DNA from: Micavibrio sp.
GTDB lineage: Bacteria; Pseudomonadota; Alphaproteobacteria; Micavibrionales; Micavibrionaceae
Length of the DNA: 44,983 bases
Reading direction: 5' to 3'
NCBI GenBank assembly: GCA_012960155.1
Contig: DUBU01000005.1
Span: 1-44,983, forward strand
Position numbers and translations under genes: made by a program. A model generated the notes under the pieces. The model did not search any database. It was not told where the DNA came from and saw only the letters and a list, made by a program, of their open reading frames with translations. Below, piece by piece: positions 17,300 through 25,895 of the stretch; position 1 is the stretch's first letter, and each line of letters starts with the position of its first letter.

Positions 17300-18625
17300 A
17301 TGCCGCAAGCAGAGCATGACAATAACGCCACCTATAAGGTTGGCGGGATTAAATGGCTATTTCTGGATCTAAACAGCTACTTCGCGAGCGTGGAGCAGCA
17401 AGAGAACCCTGCCCTGCGCGGTAAGCCCGTTGCCGTTGTCCCGATGGAAACCAATTCCACCTGCGCCATCGCCGCGTCCTACGAGGCCAAAGCCTATGGC
17501 GTTAAAACAGGCACAAAGATTGCCGATGCCAAGCGTATGTGTCCAGGCCTGCGCTGCGTTCTGGCGCGTCATAACAAATATGTCGATTACCACCACCGCA
17601 TTATTGATGAGGTCATCAATCACGTTCCTATCAACAAGGTCTGGTCGGTTGACGAACTATCGTCGCGCTTGCCTGAACGCTTGCGGAATGTCGAGGCCGT
17701 CACCAATGTCGCCCGCCGCCTCAAAGACGGTATTCACAAAAATGTAGGCGAAGCCATCAACTGCTCCATCGGTGTTGCCCCCAACGGCTTTCTCGCGAAG
17801 GTCGCAACCGATATGCAAAAACCTGACGGCCTTGTGATCTTAACGCCTGAGAACATGGCAGAAAGGCTCTTTAAACTCGAGCTCATGGACTTGCCCGGCA
17901 TCAATGTGCGCATGAATGAGCGCCTGCGCCGCGGTGGTATCAAAACCGTAGAAGACCTCTGGAACGTATCCCCCAAACACGCCCGCAAAGTCTGGGGCAG
18001 TGTATCGGGCGAGCGCTTCTGGTATAACCTGCATGGCTACGAAGTCCCCGACCTTGAAACCAAAACCAGCGTCATAGGGCATAGTAGAATGCTGGATCCA
18101 AACTTACGCCCGCCCGAAGCGGCGCGCCAAGTTGCCCGCCGCCTAACAACCAAAGCCGCCACCCGCCTGCGCCGTAAAGAATTTTACGCCACGCGCTTCT
18201 ATGTTTCCGTGCGCACCGCCGACCGATACGACCCTGCAAGGGGCTATTCCACAGGACGAAGATGGGGCGCAGAAGCACGCCTGTCTCCCGCTCAGGATAA
18301 TTTCACATTCCTAAAAGCGCTAGATGATCTCTGGCAGGCCATGCTCTATGACTTGCGTCCCGAACGACTACTGAAAGTCTCCGTTACCCTCACGGGGCTG
18401 TGCAAACGTGAAGAGATCACGCCCGACCTGTTTGATACACAGTCCGATGCCTATAATAAGCTGCTGCAAAAGAACGAAACCCTGTCACAGGTCATCGACA
18501 CACTGAACGCCAAATACGGCGCGGAAACCGTGCAATTAGGCCCATCACCGCAAACCCAAGCAGGCTTCGTCGGCACAAAAATTGCCTTCTCCCGCATTCC
18601 CGATAAAGAGGAGTTTTACGAATGA
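17300..18625 (+). CDS. Y-family DNA polymerase (DinB/UmuC-like)
   Basis: Error-prone translesion polymerase, 441 residues. The metal-binding acidic residues are present: D23 in WLFLDLNSYFASVEQQ and D118-E119 in WSVDELSS. Also seen are AIAASYEAKAYGVKTGT, the palm segment CSIGVAPNGFLAKVATDMQKPDG, the helix-hairpin-helix DLPGINVRMNERLRRGGI, and a little-finger domain after residue 260. The C-terminus GTKIAFSRIPD resembles that of some DinB-like proteins. DELSS differs from the usual DEAYL, so it belongs to a divergent subgroup and I give no symbol. A LexA box in its promoter indicates SOS induction. No imuA or dnaE2 partner is adjacent. Confidence 0.9.
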   Translation: MPQAEHDNNATYKVGGIKWLFLDLNSYFASVEQQENPALRGKPVAVVPMETNSTCAIAASYEAKAYGVKTGTKIADAKRMCPGLRCVLARHNKYVDYHHRIIDEVINHVPINKVWSVDELSSRLPERLRNVEAVTNVARRLKDGIHKNVGEAINCSIGVAPNGFLAKVATDMQKPDGLVILTPENMAERLFKLELMDLPGINVRMNERLRRGGIKTVEDLWNVSPKHARKVWGSVSGERFWYNLHGYEVPDLETKTSVIGHSRMLDPNLRPPEAARQVARRLTTKAATRLRRKEFYATRFYVSVRTADRYDPARGYSTGRRWGAEARLSPAQDNFTFLKALDDLWQAMLYDLRPERLLKVSVTLTGLCKREEITPDLFDTQSDAYNKLLQKNETLSQVIDTLNAKYGAETVQLGPSPQTQAGFVGTKIAFSRIPDKEEFYE

Positions 18626-18697
18626 TCTCGTAAAGATGGACGCTCTCATCAAAAAAGCTTATAAATAAAGCATCTATAACGACCAACTAGGTGATTT

Positions 18698-19183
18698 ATG
18701 ACAGCTGCTGTCGATACCGATGAATACCACACTCAAACCAAAGAGGGCGCAGAACTCGTAATCAGAGAAGCCCGATCAGACGAAGATTACTACCGTGCCT
18801 ACCCCGTATTACTACAACTGATCCCCGATCTGGATATGCAAACCTACGCACAGCGTGTATTTGTGGCACGCGCCACTGGATACCGTATGTTCATGGCCGA
18901 ACTGGACGAAGATGTTGTCGGCGTGATCGGCGTCATCCATAACCACAATCTGCATGACGGTTTTGTAACCTATATCGAACAAGTCGTAATCGACGAGGAC
19001 CACCGCGGCAAGGGCTATGGCGCCCTACTTCTCGAATTCGCTGAAAAGCGTGCCAAAGAAGAAGGCTGCGATGAAATCGAACTGGACGTAGACGAAAACG
19101 AAAACCCCGATGCCGAAGCCTTCTACAAGCGCAACGGCTTTAAAGTCAGCGGAAAATACCTCTACAAAAGCCTGAAAGAGTAA
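18698..19183 (+). CDS. GNAT family N-acetyltransferase
   Basis: 161 residues. The acetyl-CoA-binding motif A is VIDEDHRGKGYGALLLEFA (residues 91-109) and motif B is EAFYKRNGFKVSGKYLYKSL. The centre holds VGVIGVIHNHNLHDGFVTY, the usual strand pair before motif A. AGGTGA lies 6 bases before the ATG. It follows the polymerase by 72 bases on the same strand and could be read through from it. The substrate cannot be inferred; this family acetylates amines on proteins, antibiotics or metabolites. Confidence 0.85.
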   Translation: MTAAVDTDEYHTQTKEGAELVIREARSDEDYYRAYPVLLQLIPDLDMQTYAQRVFVARATGYRMFMAELDEDVVGVIGVIHNHNLHDGFVTYIEQVVIDEDHRGKGYGALLLEFAEKRAKEEGCDEIELDVDENENPDAEAFYKRNGFKVSGKYLYKSLKE

Positions 19184-19213
19184 CGCCAACCTACTGATAA
19201 ATAAGAACGTTTT

Positions 19214-19234
19214 ACTTCTTACAAACTTCTTACA
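19214..19234. repeat. 11-base direct repeat ACTTCTTACA
   Basis: ACTTCTTACA at 19214-19223 and again at 19225-19234, one base between them. The 11-base period is like PhoB-type boxes, but the half sites fit only in part and no promoter is adjacent. Confidence 0.5.
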
Positions 19235-19299
19235 TTTATCACAAGGTTTTCTAACAACCTCAATTTAAGATTATGTCAATATAGAATTATAAGAACCCT

Positions 19300-19323
19300 C
19301 AAGTACAAATCCCCTCGTACTTG
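19300..19323 (+). repeat. Inverted repeat CAAGTAC / GTACTTG
   Basis: Perfect 7-bp stem with a 10-base loop (AAATCCCCTC), located just before a second, stronger hairpin. It may help terminate transcription from the GNAT gene. Confidence 0.5.
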
Positions 19324-19331
19324 CTTTACCC

Positions 19332-19370
19332 GAAACAGGATGCACTCTCCCCGCATCCTGTTTCATTTTG
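19332..19370 (+). terminator. 12-bp hairpin, probable terminator after the GNAT gene
   Basis: GAAACAGGATGC (19332-19343), loop ACTCTCCCC, GCATCCTGTTTC (19353-19364), then ATTTTG. The stem is perfect; the T tract is short. It ends directly before the -35 box of the next gene and so insulates it. Confidence 0.7.
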
Positions 19371-19399
19371 TTGCAGGCCGTTCCGCAAGACGATATAAA
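19371..19399 (+). promoter_or_regulatory. Promoter of the BPL_N gene pair, leaderless type
   Basis: TTGCAG (19371-19376), exactly 17 bases, TATAAA (19394-19399), then ATCCCC and the ATG at 19406. No Shine-Dalgarno sequence exists for this start. Confidence 0.55.
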
Positions 19400-19405
19400 A
19401 TCCCC

Positions 19406-20140
19406 ATGCAGGTTTTGATCTATCAGGATTACATCCACAATAACGGAATACTCTGGCGCAGACTGTCCGTGACCTTCGGCGCAGGCAACGTAAGCTATGC
19501 CGATGCGCAAGATATCATAGACGGCGCATTAAAGACCGCTGACCTTCTTGTAATGCCGGGCGGCGCGGATCTCTATAACTGCGAAAAACTGAACGGCGCG
19601 GGCAACGCGGCTATCAAAACCTTCGTTGAGAATGGCGGCTGCTATCTCGGTATCTGTGCTGGCGCATATTATGCCAGTGCCCAAATCGAATGGGGCAAAG
19701 ACACCGCCCAGCAAATTACAGGCGCGCGCGCTCTAGACTTCTTCAAAGGTACAGCCATAGGCCCGATATACGACTTCCTGGAAGACCAAGACATCAACAA
19801 ATCTTGGAAAAACATAGCTCCCCTCAAAGCTGAGACGCAGCAGACGGCCTTCTACGAAGCAGGCCCGATCTTCACTGAAGGCCACAATGAAGCTGTCTTG
19901 GCACGGTACGGCATAGAAGGCTCACCCGCTGCCATCATCGCCTGCCCTGTAGGCAAGGGCCTCGCGATCCTTAGCAGCCCGCATATTGAATACTCACAAT
20001 CCGATATCAGCCGCATAACCTACCACCACCGCAACCCATCCTATGACTGGGTCAGTCAGCTGGATGGTAAAGACTTGCCCGCAGACAATAATTTGTGGCA
20101 AATGGTATGCACGAAATTCAAAGAACACAGGCAAGCATGA
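19406..20140 (+). CDS. BPL_N domain protein (class I amidotransferase-like), first of a pair
   Basis: 244 residues from the ATG at 19406 (MQVLIYQDY), which lies 6 bases after a good -10 box; an earlier frame start at 19340 falls inside the terminator hairpin. The protein resembles the N-terminal domain of eukaryotic biotin-protein ligases: LLVMPGGADLYN, then the nucleophile elbow GGCYLGICAGAYYAS with a candidate catalytic cysteine, a central FFKGTAIGPIYDF, and C-terminal CPVGKGLAILSSPHIEYS. No ligase domain follows. The next gene is a paralogue whose start overlaps its stop by 4 bases (ATGA). The substrate is unknown; related glutaminase-like folds hydrolyse amides. Confidence 0.8.
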   Translation: MQVLIYQDYIHNNGILWRRLSVTFGAGNVSYADAQDIIDGALKTADLLVMPGGADLYNCEKLNGAGNAAIKTFVENGGCYLGICAGAYYASAQIEWGKDTAQQITGARALDFFKGTAIGPIYDFLEDQDINKSWKNIAPLKAETQQTAFYEAGPIFTEGHNEAVLARYGIEGSPAAIIACPVGKGLAILSSPHIEYSQSDISRITYHHRNPSYDWVSQLDGKDLPADNNLWQMVCTKFKEHRQA

Positions 20141-20967
20141 TCGCGCATAAACACATACTCGTTTATAACGATATCGGCGTTGCGGCGACCGAGGTGAAGA
20201 AAGCTCTGGTCGAGTCATTCTACGGCGCTGCCGTATCTGACGCCAATCGCCTGCTGATCAAACAAGACGGTGCGTTAACGGAAGAAACACTCGCCCTCGT
20301 GCTCCCCGGCATCATTGGCGATAACAGCCCCTATAACGACCAACTGGATTTTGAAACACACAAAGCCATTCGCGATTACGTCGAAAACGGCGGCGTGTAT
20401 GTCGGCATCTGCGCAGGCGCATACTATGCCAGCAACCGCATCACATACCACCCGCCCTGGATGAAACAGGAAAAAACCAGAAAACCGGGACTAGACCTGT
20501 TTAATGGCGCAGCCAAAGGCCCGATTTCCTTCCTTGCAAAACAGAGCGTTGAAGAAGGTCCGAATGACTGCATGGTAACCACCATCAGCTTTAACACAGC
20601 CTCAGGCGCACGCAAGGTCACAGGCACAGCTTACGGCAACGGCCCTATGTACTTCCCCGACGATTCCGCAGACCTTGAAGTCATCGCGCGATATGAAGAC
20701 GTTCCGGGCAAACCAATCGCCATCGCCGCGCGCAAAGTCGGCAAAGGTCTGGCATTGTTTGTCGGCGTACTGCCATACATGCAACCTGTTAAGGACATGC
20801 CGCTGACCCACGCGACCAAAGATGCGTACAAGTTCAATGAAAGCCTGAAACCACACGCAGAAGGCACTAAAGAAGTCTGGGATTTAATCACCGAGCGCAT
20901 TAAGGAGCATAATGCCTCCATAGGCCGCGTCAGGCGCTTACCAAAGACAGACCGCAGCCCGTCATAA
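20137..20967 (+). CDS. BPL_N domain protein (class I amidotransferase-like), second of a pair
   Basis: 276 residues from the ATG at 20137, which overlaps the upstream stop codon as ATGA and implies translational coupling; a frame start at 20095 lies within the first gene and is less likely. It begins MIAHKHILVYND and has LALVLPGIIGDNSPY, ENGGVYVGICAGAYYASN with the candidate nucleophile cysteine, DLFNGAAKGPISF, GNGPMYFP and KVGKGLALFVGVLPYM. It aligns with the upstream protein along most of its length (ICAGAYYAS, KG.A.GPI, VGKGLA) but has diverged considerably. The two may form a heterodimer; no partner enzyme is in view. Confidence 0.8.
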   Translation: MIAHKHILVYNDIGVAATEVKKALVESFYGAAVSDANRLLIKQDGALTEETLALVLPGIIGDNSPYNDQLDFETHKAIRDYVENGGVYVGICAGAYYASNRITYHPPWMKQEKTRKPGLDLFNGAAKGPISFLAKQSVEEGPNDCMVTTISFNTASGARKVTGTAYGNGPMYFPDDSADLEVIARYEDVPGKPIAIAARKVGKGLALFVGVLPYMQPVKDMPLTHATKDAYKFNESLKPHAEGTKEVWDLITERIKEHNASIGRVRRLPKTDRSPS

Positions 20968-21026
20968 AATTTGTATTTACCGTAAAATAATGCTAGCAAA
21001 TCCTTGAATTAAGGGGAAGACAGACG

Positions 21027-22412
21027 ATGAGCATGAAACCTATCCATATCATTGGCGGCGGCCTTGCAGGCTCGGAAGCCGCATGGCAAGCAGCAGAAGT
21101 CATGGGCGTTCCTGTGGTTCTGCACGAAATGCGCCCGCAGGTCGAAACAGCAGCCCATAAAACAGATGGTCTGGCGGAACTGGTATGTTCCAACTCTTTC
21201 AGATCAGACGATCATGAACATAATGCCGTTGGCTTACTGCACGAAGAAATGCGCCGCTGCAACTCCCTGATTATGCGCGAAGGTGCCAAGGCTGCCGTGC
21301 CTGCTGGCGGCGCTCTGGCTGTCGACCGCGATATCTTCTCTGACGGTGTAACCAAAGCTCTGCAAGACCACCCGCTGATCACGCTTGAGCGCGGCGAAGT
21401 TAAAGGCCTTCCCCCTGAAGATTGGGACAGCGTCATTATCGCCACAGGCCCGCTAACATCTGCCGCGCTGGCCGAAGCCATCCGCAAGGAAACAGGCGAA
21501 GACTCACTGGCCTTTTTCGATGCGATTGCACCCATCGTATACACAGACAGCATTGATATGAACGTAGCATGGTTCCAGTCCCGCTACGACAAACCCGGCC
21601 CGCATGGCACAGGCAAAGACTACATCAACTGCCCGATGAACAAGGAACAATATGAAGCCTTCATCGCTGCACTGATTGAGTCTGACAAGACAGAGTTTAA
21701 AGACTGGGAAAAAGACACCCCCTATTTCGAAGGCTGCATGCCAATCGAAGTCATGGCATCACGCGGTATTGAAACGTTGCGTTTTGGTCCAATGAAGCCC
21801 GTAGGCCTTACAAACCCGCACAAAGACGAAGAACCTTACGCGGTCGTGCAGCTACGTCAGGATAACAAGCTTGGTACGCTCTACAACATCGTAGGATTCC
21901 AGACGAAGATGAAATACGGCGCGCAGACCGAAGTCCTGAAAATGATCCCGGGTCTGGAAAATGCAAACTTTGCACGCCTCGGCGGCCTGCACCGTAACAC
22001 CTTCATCAACTCACCTAAACTGCTGGATGGTACACTGCGCCTAAAATCAATGCCGCGCATTCGTTTCGCTGGTCAAGTAACAGGCTGCGAAGGTTACGTC
22101 GAAAGCGCATCCGTTGGCATTATGGCCGCACGCTTTGCCGCGGCAGAGAAACTGGGACAGGAACCAAGCATTCCGCCTGAGACAACAGCTCTGGGCGCCC
22201 TGCTCGGTCATATTACAGGCGGCGCGCACGCGGATACATTCCAGCCAATGAACATCAATTTCGGTTTGTTCCCGCTTCCTGAGAACCCATTCACGATCAT
22301 GCCCAACGGCAAACGTAAAAAAGTCAAAGGCATGGATCGCAAAAAACTATACACACAACGTGCATTACAAGACCTAGACAACTGGCTATCAGACCTAAAA
22401 GAGGCAGCATAA
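21027..22412 (+). CDS. trmFO: Folate-dependent tRNA (uracil-54-C5) methyltransferase TrmFO
   Basis: Makes 5-methyluridine at position 54 of tRNA using methylenetetrahydrofolate and FAD. The FAD-binding motif [18 protein letters not shown] is at the N-terminus, followed by [21 protein letters not shown], the central [30 protein letters not shown], and the C-terminal [18 protein letters not shown]. 461 residues match the family. AGGGGA precedes the ATG; Met3 is an alternative start. The next gene begins one base after its stop, so the two are probably coupled. Typical of Firmicutes, alpha- and deltaproteobacteria. Confidence 0.96.
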   Translation: MSMKPIHIIGGGLAGSEAAWQAAEVMGVPVVLHEMRPQVETAAHKTDGLAELVCSNSFRSDDHEHNAVGLLHEEMRRCNSLIMREGAKAAVPAGGALAVDRDIFSDGVTKALQDHPLITLERGEVKGLPPEDWDSVIIATGPLTSAALAEAIRKETGEDSLAFFDAIAPIVYTDSIDMNVAWFQSRYDKPGPHGTGKDYINCPMNKEQYEAFIAALIESDKTEFKDWEKDTPYFEGCMPIEVMASRGIETLRFGPMKPVGLTNPHKDEEPYAVVQLRQDNKLGTLYNIVGFQTKMKYGAQTEVLKMIPGLENANFARLGGLHRNTFINSPKLLDGTLRLKSMPRIRFAGQVTGCEGYVESASVGIMAARFAAAEKLGQEPSIPPETTALGALLGHITGGAHADTFQPMNINFGLFPLPENPFTIMPNGKRKKVKGMDRKKLYTQRALQDLDNWLSDLKEAA

Positions 22413-22413
22413 A

Positions 22414-22953
22414 ATGAGAACACAAGATACATACGGGGAACTCGAAGTAACACCTATAATCGTATTAACACACGCCTTCAATGGAACATCTATCGGCGTT
22501 CCGGCAAATTTAAAGGCTTCCCTAGTAAAGCTGACAAAATTTTTCAACAGCGATTCTATTCAAACTTCCATGTCCATGGACGCCTTTAAAAAAGCAGGCG
22601 CATTAATCGACCTCAGCAAAGAGGATCGCGAAAACGCAATCAGCTTTATGCGATGGAAGCTCAGAGAGTTCAAAGACACCGAATATCTTGCCGATTGTAA
22701 GGATCAAATAGAAGAGCTGACAGATTGGAACAACACAGCCCCAAACCAAATTACACTCACCAGACAATACAACAAATTGGTTGAACGCGTTGCGGCGGCG
22801 AACAAATCCGTTACAGCCATACTTTTGCCAGATGAACACCACCCAAGGCACGTATTAGAAACGCCCGAAGAAATCGCAGAACTCGTCATAGATGCTCATG
22901 CTCGCACACAGGCGAAAGCAATGATCATGGCCGAGGAGCTAAAACATGGCTGA
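22414..22953 (+). CDS. Hypothetical protein, 179 aa, in the trmFO operon
   Basis: No domain recognised. Soluble and mostly helical, beginning MRTQDTYGELEVTPIIVL; central ENAISFMRWKLREFKDTEY and a C-terminal helix rich in Ala, Glu and Lys. It has no Shine-Dalgarno sequence of its own; the ATG is one base after the trmFO stop, so translation likely depends on coupling. The next gene overlaps its end by 8 bases. The tight packing suggests co-expression with trmFO and the hydrolase, but the role is unknown. Confidence 0.7.
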   Translation: MRTQDTYGELEVTPIIVLTHAFNGTSIGVPANLKASLVKLTKFFNSDSIQTSMSMDAFKKAGALIDLSKEDRENAISFMRWKLREFKDTEYLADCKDQIEELTDWNNTAPNQITLTRQYNKLVERVAAANKSVTAILLPDEHHPRHVLETPEEIAELVIDAHARTQAKAMIMAEELKHG

Positions 22954-23641
22954 TAACAAAAATGGAGAAACCGTTGTCTTATTGCACGGCATTGGCCGCA
23001 CAGGCATGAGTATGCTTATGCTACAGCAAGCACTCAAGCGTGATGGTTATGATGTTATCAACATCACCTACCCCAGCACAAAAATGCCTCTTGCTGACAT
23101 TCGCAAGTTTGTAAAAGACCAGTTAGAGGTTAAGCCCGAGTTCAACAATGCATCCAAAGTTCATTTCGTAACGCACTCAATGGGCGGTATCGTAACACGT
23201 TACTATTTAGGCCATCATAAGCCCGACAATATGGGACGAGTCGTAATGTTAGGCCCACCGAACAAAGGCAGTGAATTCGCAGATTTTCTAACTGACAACA
23301 AGCACTTACGACCTGTCTTTGAACTTATCTACGGCCCTGCCGGCAGTGAAATGAAAACTACACACGAGCATAGCGAAGAAGCCCAGAAAATTGACTACGA
23401 AGTCGGCGTGATTGCAGGCAGCAGCTCCATCAACCCGCTCGCCCTACTTGTTCTTGGCGATATTGGCAACGAACACGACGGTATCGTGCCGATAACACAC
23501 ACAATGCTGGATGAAATGGCAGACCATATTGTGATTCCTGCCACTCACAGCTTCATGATGAACAACACAACCGTGATTGAAGAGATCAAAGAATTTCTAC
23601 GTAAAGGTAAGTTTTCTGCTGGCGCACCGCGCCTAGGATAA
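22946..23641 (+). CDS. Alpha/beta hydrolase (lipase-like), 231 aa
   Basis: Shows the oxyanion loop VVLLHGIGRTGMSM, the nucleophile elbow THSMGGIVTRYYL with S78, D178 in NEHDGIVP and H201 in PATHSFMM, a complete Ser-Asp-His triad in the right order. VMLGPPNKGSEFAD is typical of the PGAP1-like/lipase class 2 group. No signal peptide, so it acts in the cytoplasm. GAGGAG lies in the end of the previous gene before its start. Lipid or ester substrates are likely, but the specific one is unknown. Confidence 0.85.
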   Translation: MADNKNGETVVLLHGIGRTGMSMLMLQQALKRDGYDVINITYPSTKMPLADIRKFVKDQLEVKPEFNNASKVHFVTHSMGGIVTRYYLGHHKPDNMGRVVMLGPPNKGSEFADFLTDNKHLRPVFELIYGPAGSEMKTTHEHSEEAQKIDYEVGVIAGSSSINPLALLVLGDIGNEHDGIVPITHTMLDEMADHIVIPATHSFMMNNTTVIEEIKEFLRKGKFSAGAPRLG

Positions 23642-23688
23642 CCTTAAGAATTACGGGTATAAAACCGAAAAAGCATTTCTGCGCGCCT

Positions 23689-23711
23689 GCCGATAAGAGT
23701 AAAATATCGGC
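23689..23711 (+). promoter_or_regulatory. Inverted repeat GCCGATA-N9-TATCGGC around the fecR-like start
   Basis: Perfect 7-bp inverted repeat ending at the base before the ATG at 23712. The 9-base centre begins a TAAAAT -10-like box (23700-23705). It could be an operator over the promoter or, if transcribed from further upstream, a hairpin covering the start. Confidence 0.5.
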
Positions 23712-24896
23712 ATGAAAATGCATATCTTAGCCATAGCTCTGTTCGCCCTGATATTCACTGCTTTGCCCGCCAAAGCGCAAGAAGCAATCGGGGTAATTGC
23801 CGAAATTGAAAACTCTGCCTCAATCTTGCTCGCTGGAAGCCCCGAAGGTACAGAAGCAATCGAAGCCCAAATCGGCCAAGAAGTTCACATGAACGATATC
23901 ATCCTAACTGGCGAAGACTCGCGCGCACATTTGCTTCTTATAGATGACACAGAGATTACACTGGGCAGCAATAGCGAATTCAAAATCGACGAATATGTAT
24001 TTACCGAAGACACACCTGAAACCAACAGAGCCAAGTTCAGTATCCTGCGCGGCCCTTTCTTATTCGTAAGCGGATTGGTTTCTAAGCGCGAAACACCTGA
24101 CGTTACAATCGACACAACCTACGGCTCGATCGGCCTTCGCGGTACAACCGTATGGGGTGGCATGCTGGACGAACGTGACTACAGCGTTTTCCTGCTGGAT
24201 GGTGAGGTAACGTACCAAACCAAACGCGGCCGCGTGAAATTGACTCCGGGCCAAGGCACCGACGCCTATAGCGACCGCGCGATTCCGTCGCGCGCAAAAA
24301 TATGGGCACAGCCCAAAATTGACGCTGCTGTTGCCACCATCGCCCTAAGAGACCCTGAGGCTGTTCAAGCGCGCATCACAGAACTAAAACAAACGCATCA
24401 AGCACTGCGTAAATCACACAACGATAATCTGCAGCAGCGTCAGGAAGAAAAACAGGAAACTCAGCAAGAGAAACAGCAAGAGCGTCTTGAAAACAAAACC
24501 AAGAACCGCACACGTTACGTCCCTGAAACGCGCACAGAAACAACAACTGCCGTTGAAGAGGAAATGCCTGCTCCTCCTGCTATGCCCGTAGAGCCTGTCA
24601 TTGAAGACGATCTTAGCGCACATGTACCGGAACCGGACGAAACTGAGGCTCCTGACGAAGAGCAGGTCATGGAAACGATTAAGCAGGAAACTGAAAACAT
24701 AGACAATATAGAAGCGCCTGAAACACCCGAAGCCCCTGAATCATACCAGTCAACAGAGCCTGTGAAAATCCCTGCGGAAGAAGCCGCCCCTTCTATGCCG
24801 CCTATTCCTCGCGAAGGGAATGATGCTCCTGACTTCGAAAAGTGGGAGCAGCAGCATATTCAACGTGAGACAGGCATAGCCCCATCTGCATTGTAA
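23712..24896 (+). CDS. Periplasmic FecR-domain protein with long disordered tail
   Basis: 394 residues: signal peptide MKMHILAIALFALIFTALPAKAQ, a FecR domain at about 25-165 (VHMNDIILTGEDSRAHLLL, DDTEITLGSNSEFKIDEYVF, TTYGSIGLRGTTVWGG, FLLDGEVTYQ), then a Gln/Glu/Lys-rich coiled-coil-like helix (about 215-270) and a Pro/Glu-rich disordered tail. It lacks the N-terminal cytoplasmic region and membrane helix of true FecR anti-sigma factors and has no sigma factor beside it, so it is a secreted FecR-fold protein of unknown role. No Shine-Dalgarno sequence; a perfect inverted repeat ends right before the ATG. Confidence 0.88.
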   Translation: MKMHILAIALFALIFTALPAKAQEAIGVIAEIENSASILLAGSPEGTEAIEAQIGQEVHMNDIILTGEDSRAHLLLIDDTEITLGSNSEFKIDEYVFTEDTPETNRAKFSILRGPFLFVSGLVSKRETPDVTIDTTYGSIGLRGTTVWGGMLDERDYSVFLLDGEVTYQTKRGRVKLTPGQGTDAYSDRAIPSRAKIWAQPKIDAAVATIALRDPEAVQARITELKQTHQALRKSHNDNLQQRQEEKQETQQEKQQERLENKTKNRTRYVPETRTETTTAVEEEMPAPPAMPVEPVIEDDLSAHVPEPDETEAPDEEQVMETIKQETENIDNIEAPETPEAPESYQSTEPVKIPAEEAAPSMPPIPREGNDAPDFEKWEQQHIQRETGIAPSAL

Positions 24897-24913
24897 GAAA
24901 ATCGCCAATTATA

Positions 24914-24941
24914 TTGCCAACCACCATAGATTGTGTATTAA
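24914..24941 (+). promoter_or_regulatory. Possible promoter of the exoribonuclease gene
   Basis: TTGCCA (24914-24919), 16-base spacer, TATTAA (24936-24941), 27 bases before the ATG at 24969; AGGGAAA serves as ribosome site. Confidence 0.35.
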
Positions 24942-24968
24942 TAAGCTAATACAAACAGGGAAACAATC

Positions 24969-25544
24969 ATGGCAAAAAAGAAAAAATTTAAAGACTTGCC
25001 GGAACTGGGACGCTACTTCTTCGACACAGAATTCGTAGATACGGGTACAGGCTTCAAAAATGACTTCATCAGCATTGGCGTTGTAAACGAAGAAGGCGAA
25101 GGTTATTACGGCATTTCGACTGAATTCAATATTGCCGCAGCCCGCGAACACATATGGGTTCGAAAATACGTGTTTGATAAGCTCGATCACCACTCCACTT
25201 GGAAAACTCTAGAAGAAATACGCCAGGAAATTCTGGATATGATCGAACCAGCACGTGAAGTTGAATTCTGGGCCAAAAACGGTTCATACGACAACGTATT
25301 CCTCTGCCAATTATTTGGTGGTATGGGCAAACTCCGCGAAGCACTACAAAGGGAAAAAGGCGTAGAAAAGCTAACCTTCAGGGACACAAAGGAATTACTG
25401 CGAGCAGCTGAAGATCCAAAGATCCCTCCTATGCCCGAAAAGGACAAACACGTCTCCATCAATGATGCACATCAGGAACGTCACGTCTTCAACGCATGCA
25501 AAAAGGCGCTGGACAAACAGCCAGCGCCCAAACCGATTATTTAA
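24969..25544 (+). CDS. 3'-5' exoribonuclease, Rv2179c-like (DEDD family)
   Basis: 191 residues. The first exonuclease motif is D19-T-E21 in RYFFDTEFVDTG; the second contains the aspartate of WAKNGSYDNVFLCQLFG; the third lies in HVSINDAHQERHVFNACKKAL, with an Asp and nearby His as in DEDDh enzymes. The family relates to RNase T and trims RNA 3' ends. The charged start MAKKKKFKDLPE may help RNA contact. It is convergent with a small gene 9 bases downstream. Confidence 0.78.
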   Translation: MAKKKKFKDLPELGRYFFDTEFVDTGTGFKNDFISIGVVNEEGEGYYGISTEFNIAAAREHIWVRKYVFDKLDHHSTWKTLEEIRQEILDMIEPAREVEFWAKNGSYDNVFLCQLFGGMGKLREALQREKGVEKLTFRDTKELLRAAEDPKIPPMPEKDKHVSINDAHQERHVFNACKKALDKQPAPKPII

Positions 25545-25553
25545 GCATAAACC

Positions 25554-25826
25554 TTAAGAATCAAAGGCAGGATCTACGCCAAGCGTCAGACTTTCATCGC
25601 GGCGTAGAATCTCGCCTGCTTCACCTGCAGCCTCGCGGATTTCAGCCTGATTTTCAGCAGAAAAATCCTGAATATTATTCAAGCGCTGTTGCGCGGCTTC
25701 GCTAATTTCCACCACATCTTGCGGTGACTGCGCGGCACTTTCCGTTTTATCAGTCTTCGACTTAGCATTATCTGACTGAAAAATCTTAAAAATCGGAGAA
25801 TTAGAGATAATTGGCGGTATAGCCAT
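25554..25826 (-). CDS. Hypothetical small protein, 90 aa
   Basis: Begins MAIPPIISNSPIFKIFQSD, a hydrophobic but short N-terminus, then a Lys/Thr/Ser-rich linker and an acidic helical half with QDVVEISEAAQQRLNNIQ. The VVEISEAA pattern recalls short segments in flagellar regulatory and hook proteins, but this is too weak for a name. The start was chosen by GAGGGAG 6 bases upstream of 25826; the frame is open five codons further. The nearest same-strand gene is 69 bases upstream. Confidence 0.65.
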   Translation of the reverse strand: MAIPPIISNSPIFKIFQSDNAKSKTDKTESAAQSPQDVVEISEAAQQRLNNIQDFSAENQAEIREAAGEAGEILRRDESLTLGVDPAFDS

Positions 25827-25895
25827 AATCCACTCCCTCATCTATTTTTTAAACCAAACCCATATATAGTCTAACACCTATATATTGCCGAAATC

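Noticed and set aside
19406-20967. Biotin-protein ligase (BirA)
   Set aside because: Only the amidotransferase-like N-terminal domain is present; there is no ligase GRGR-type motif or catalytic domain.
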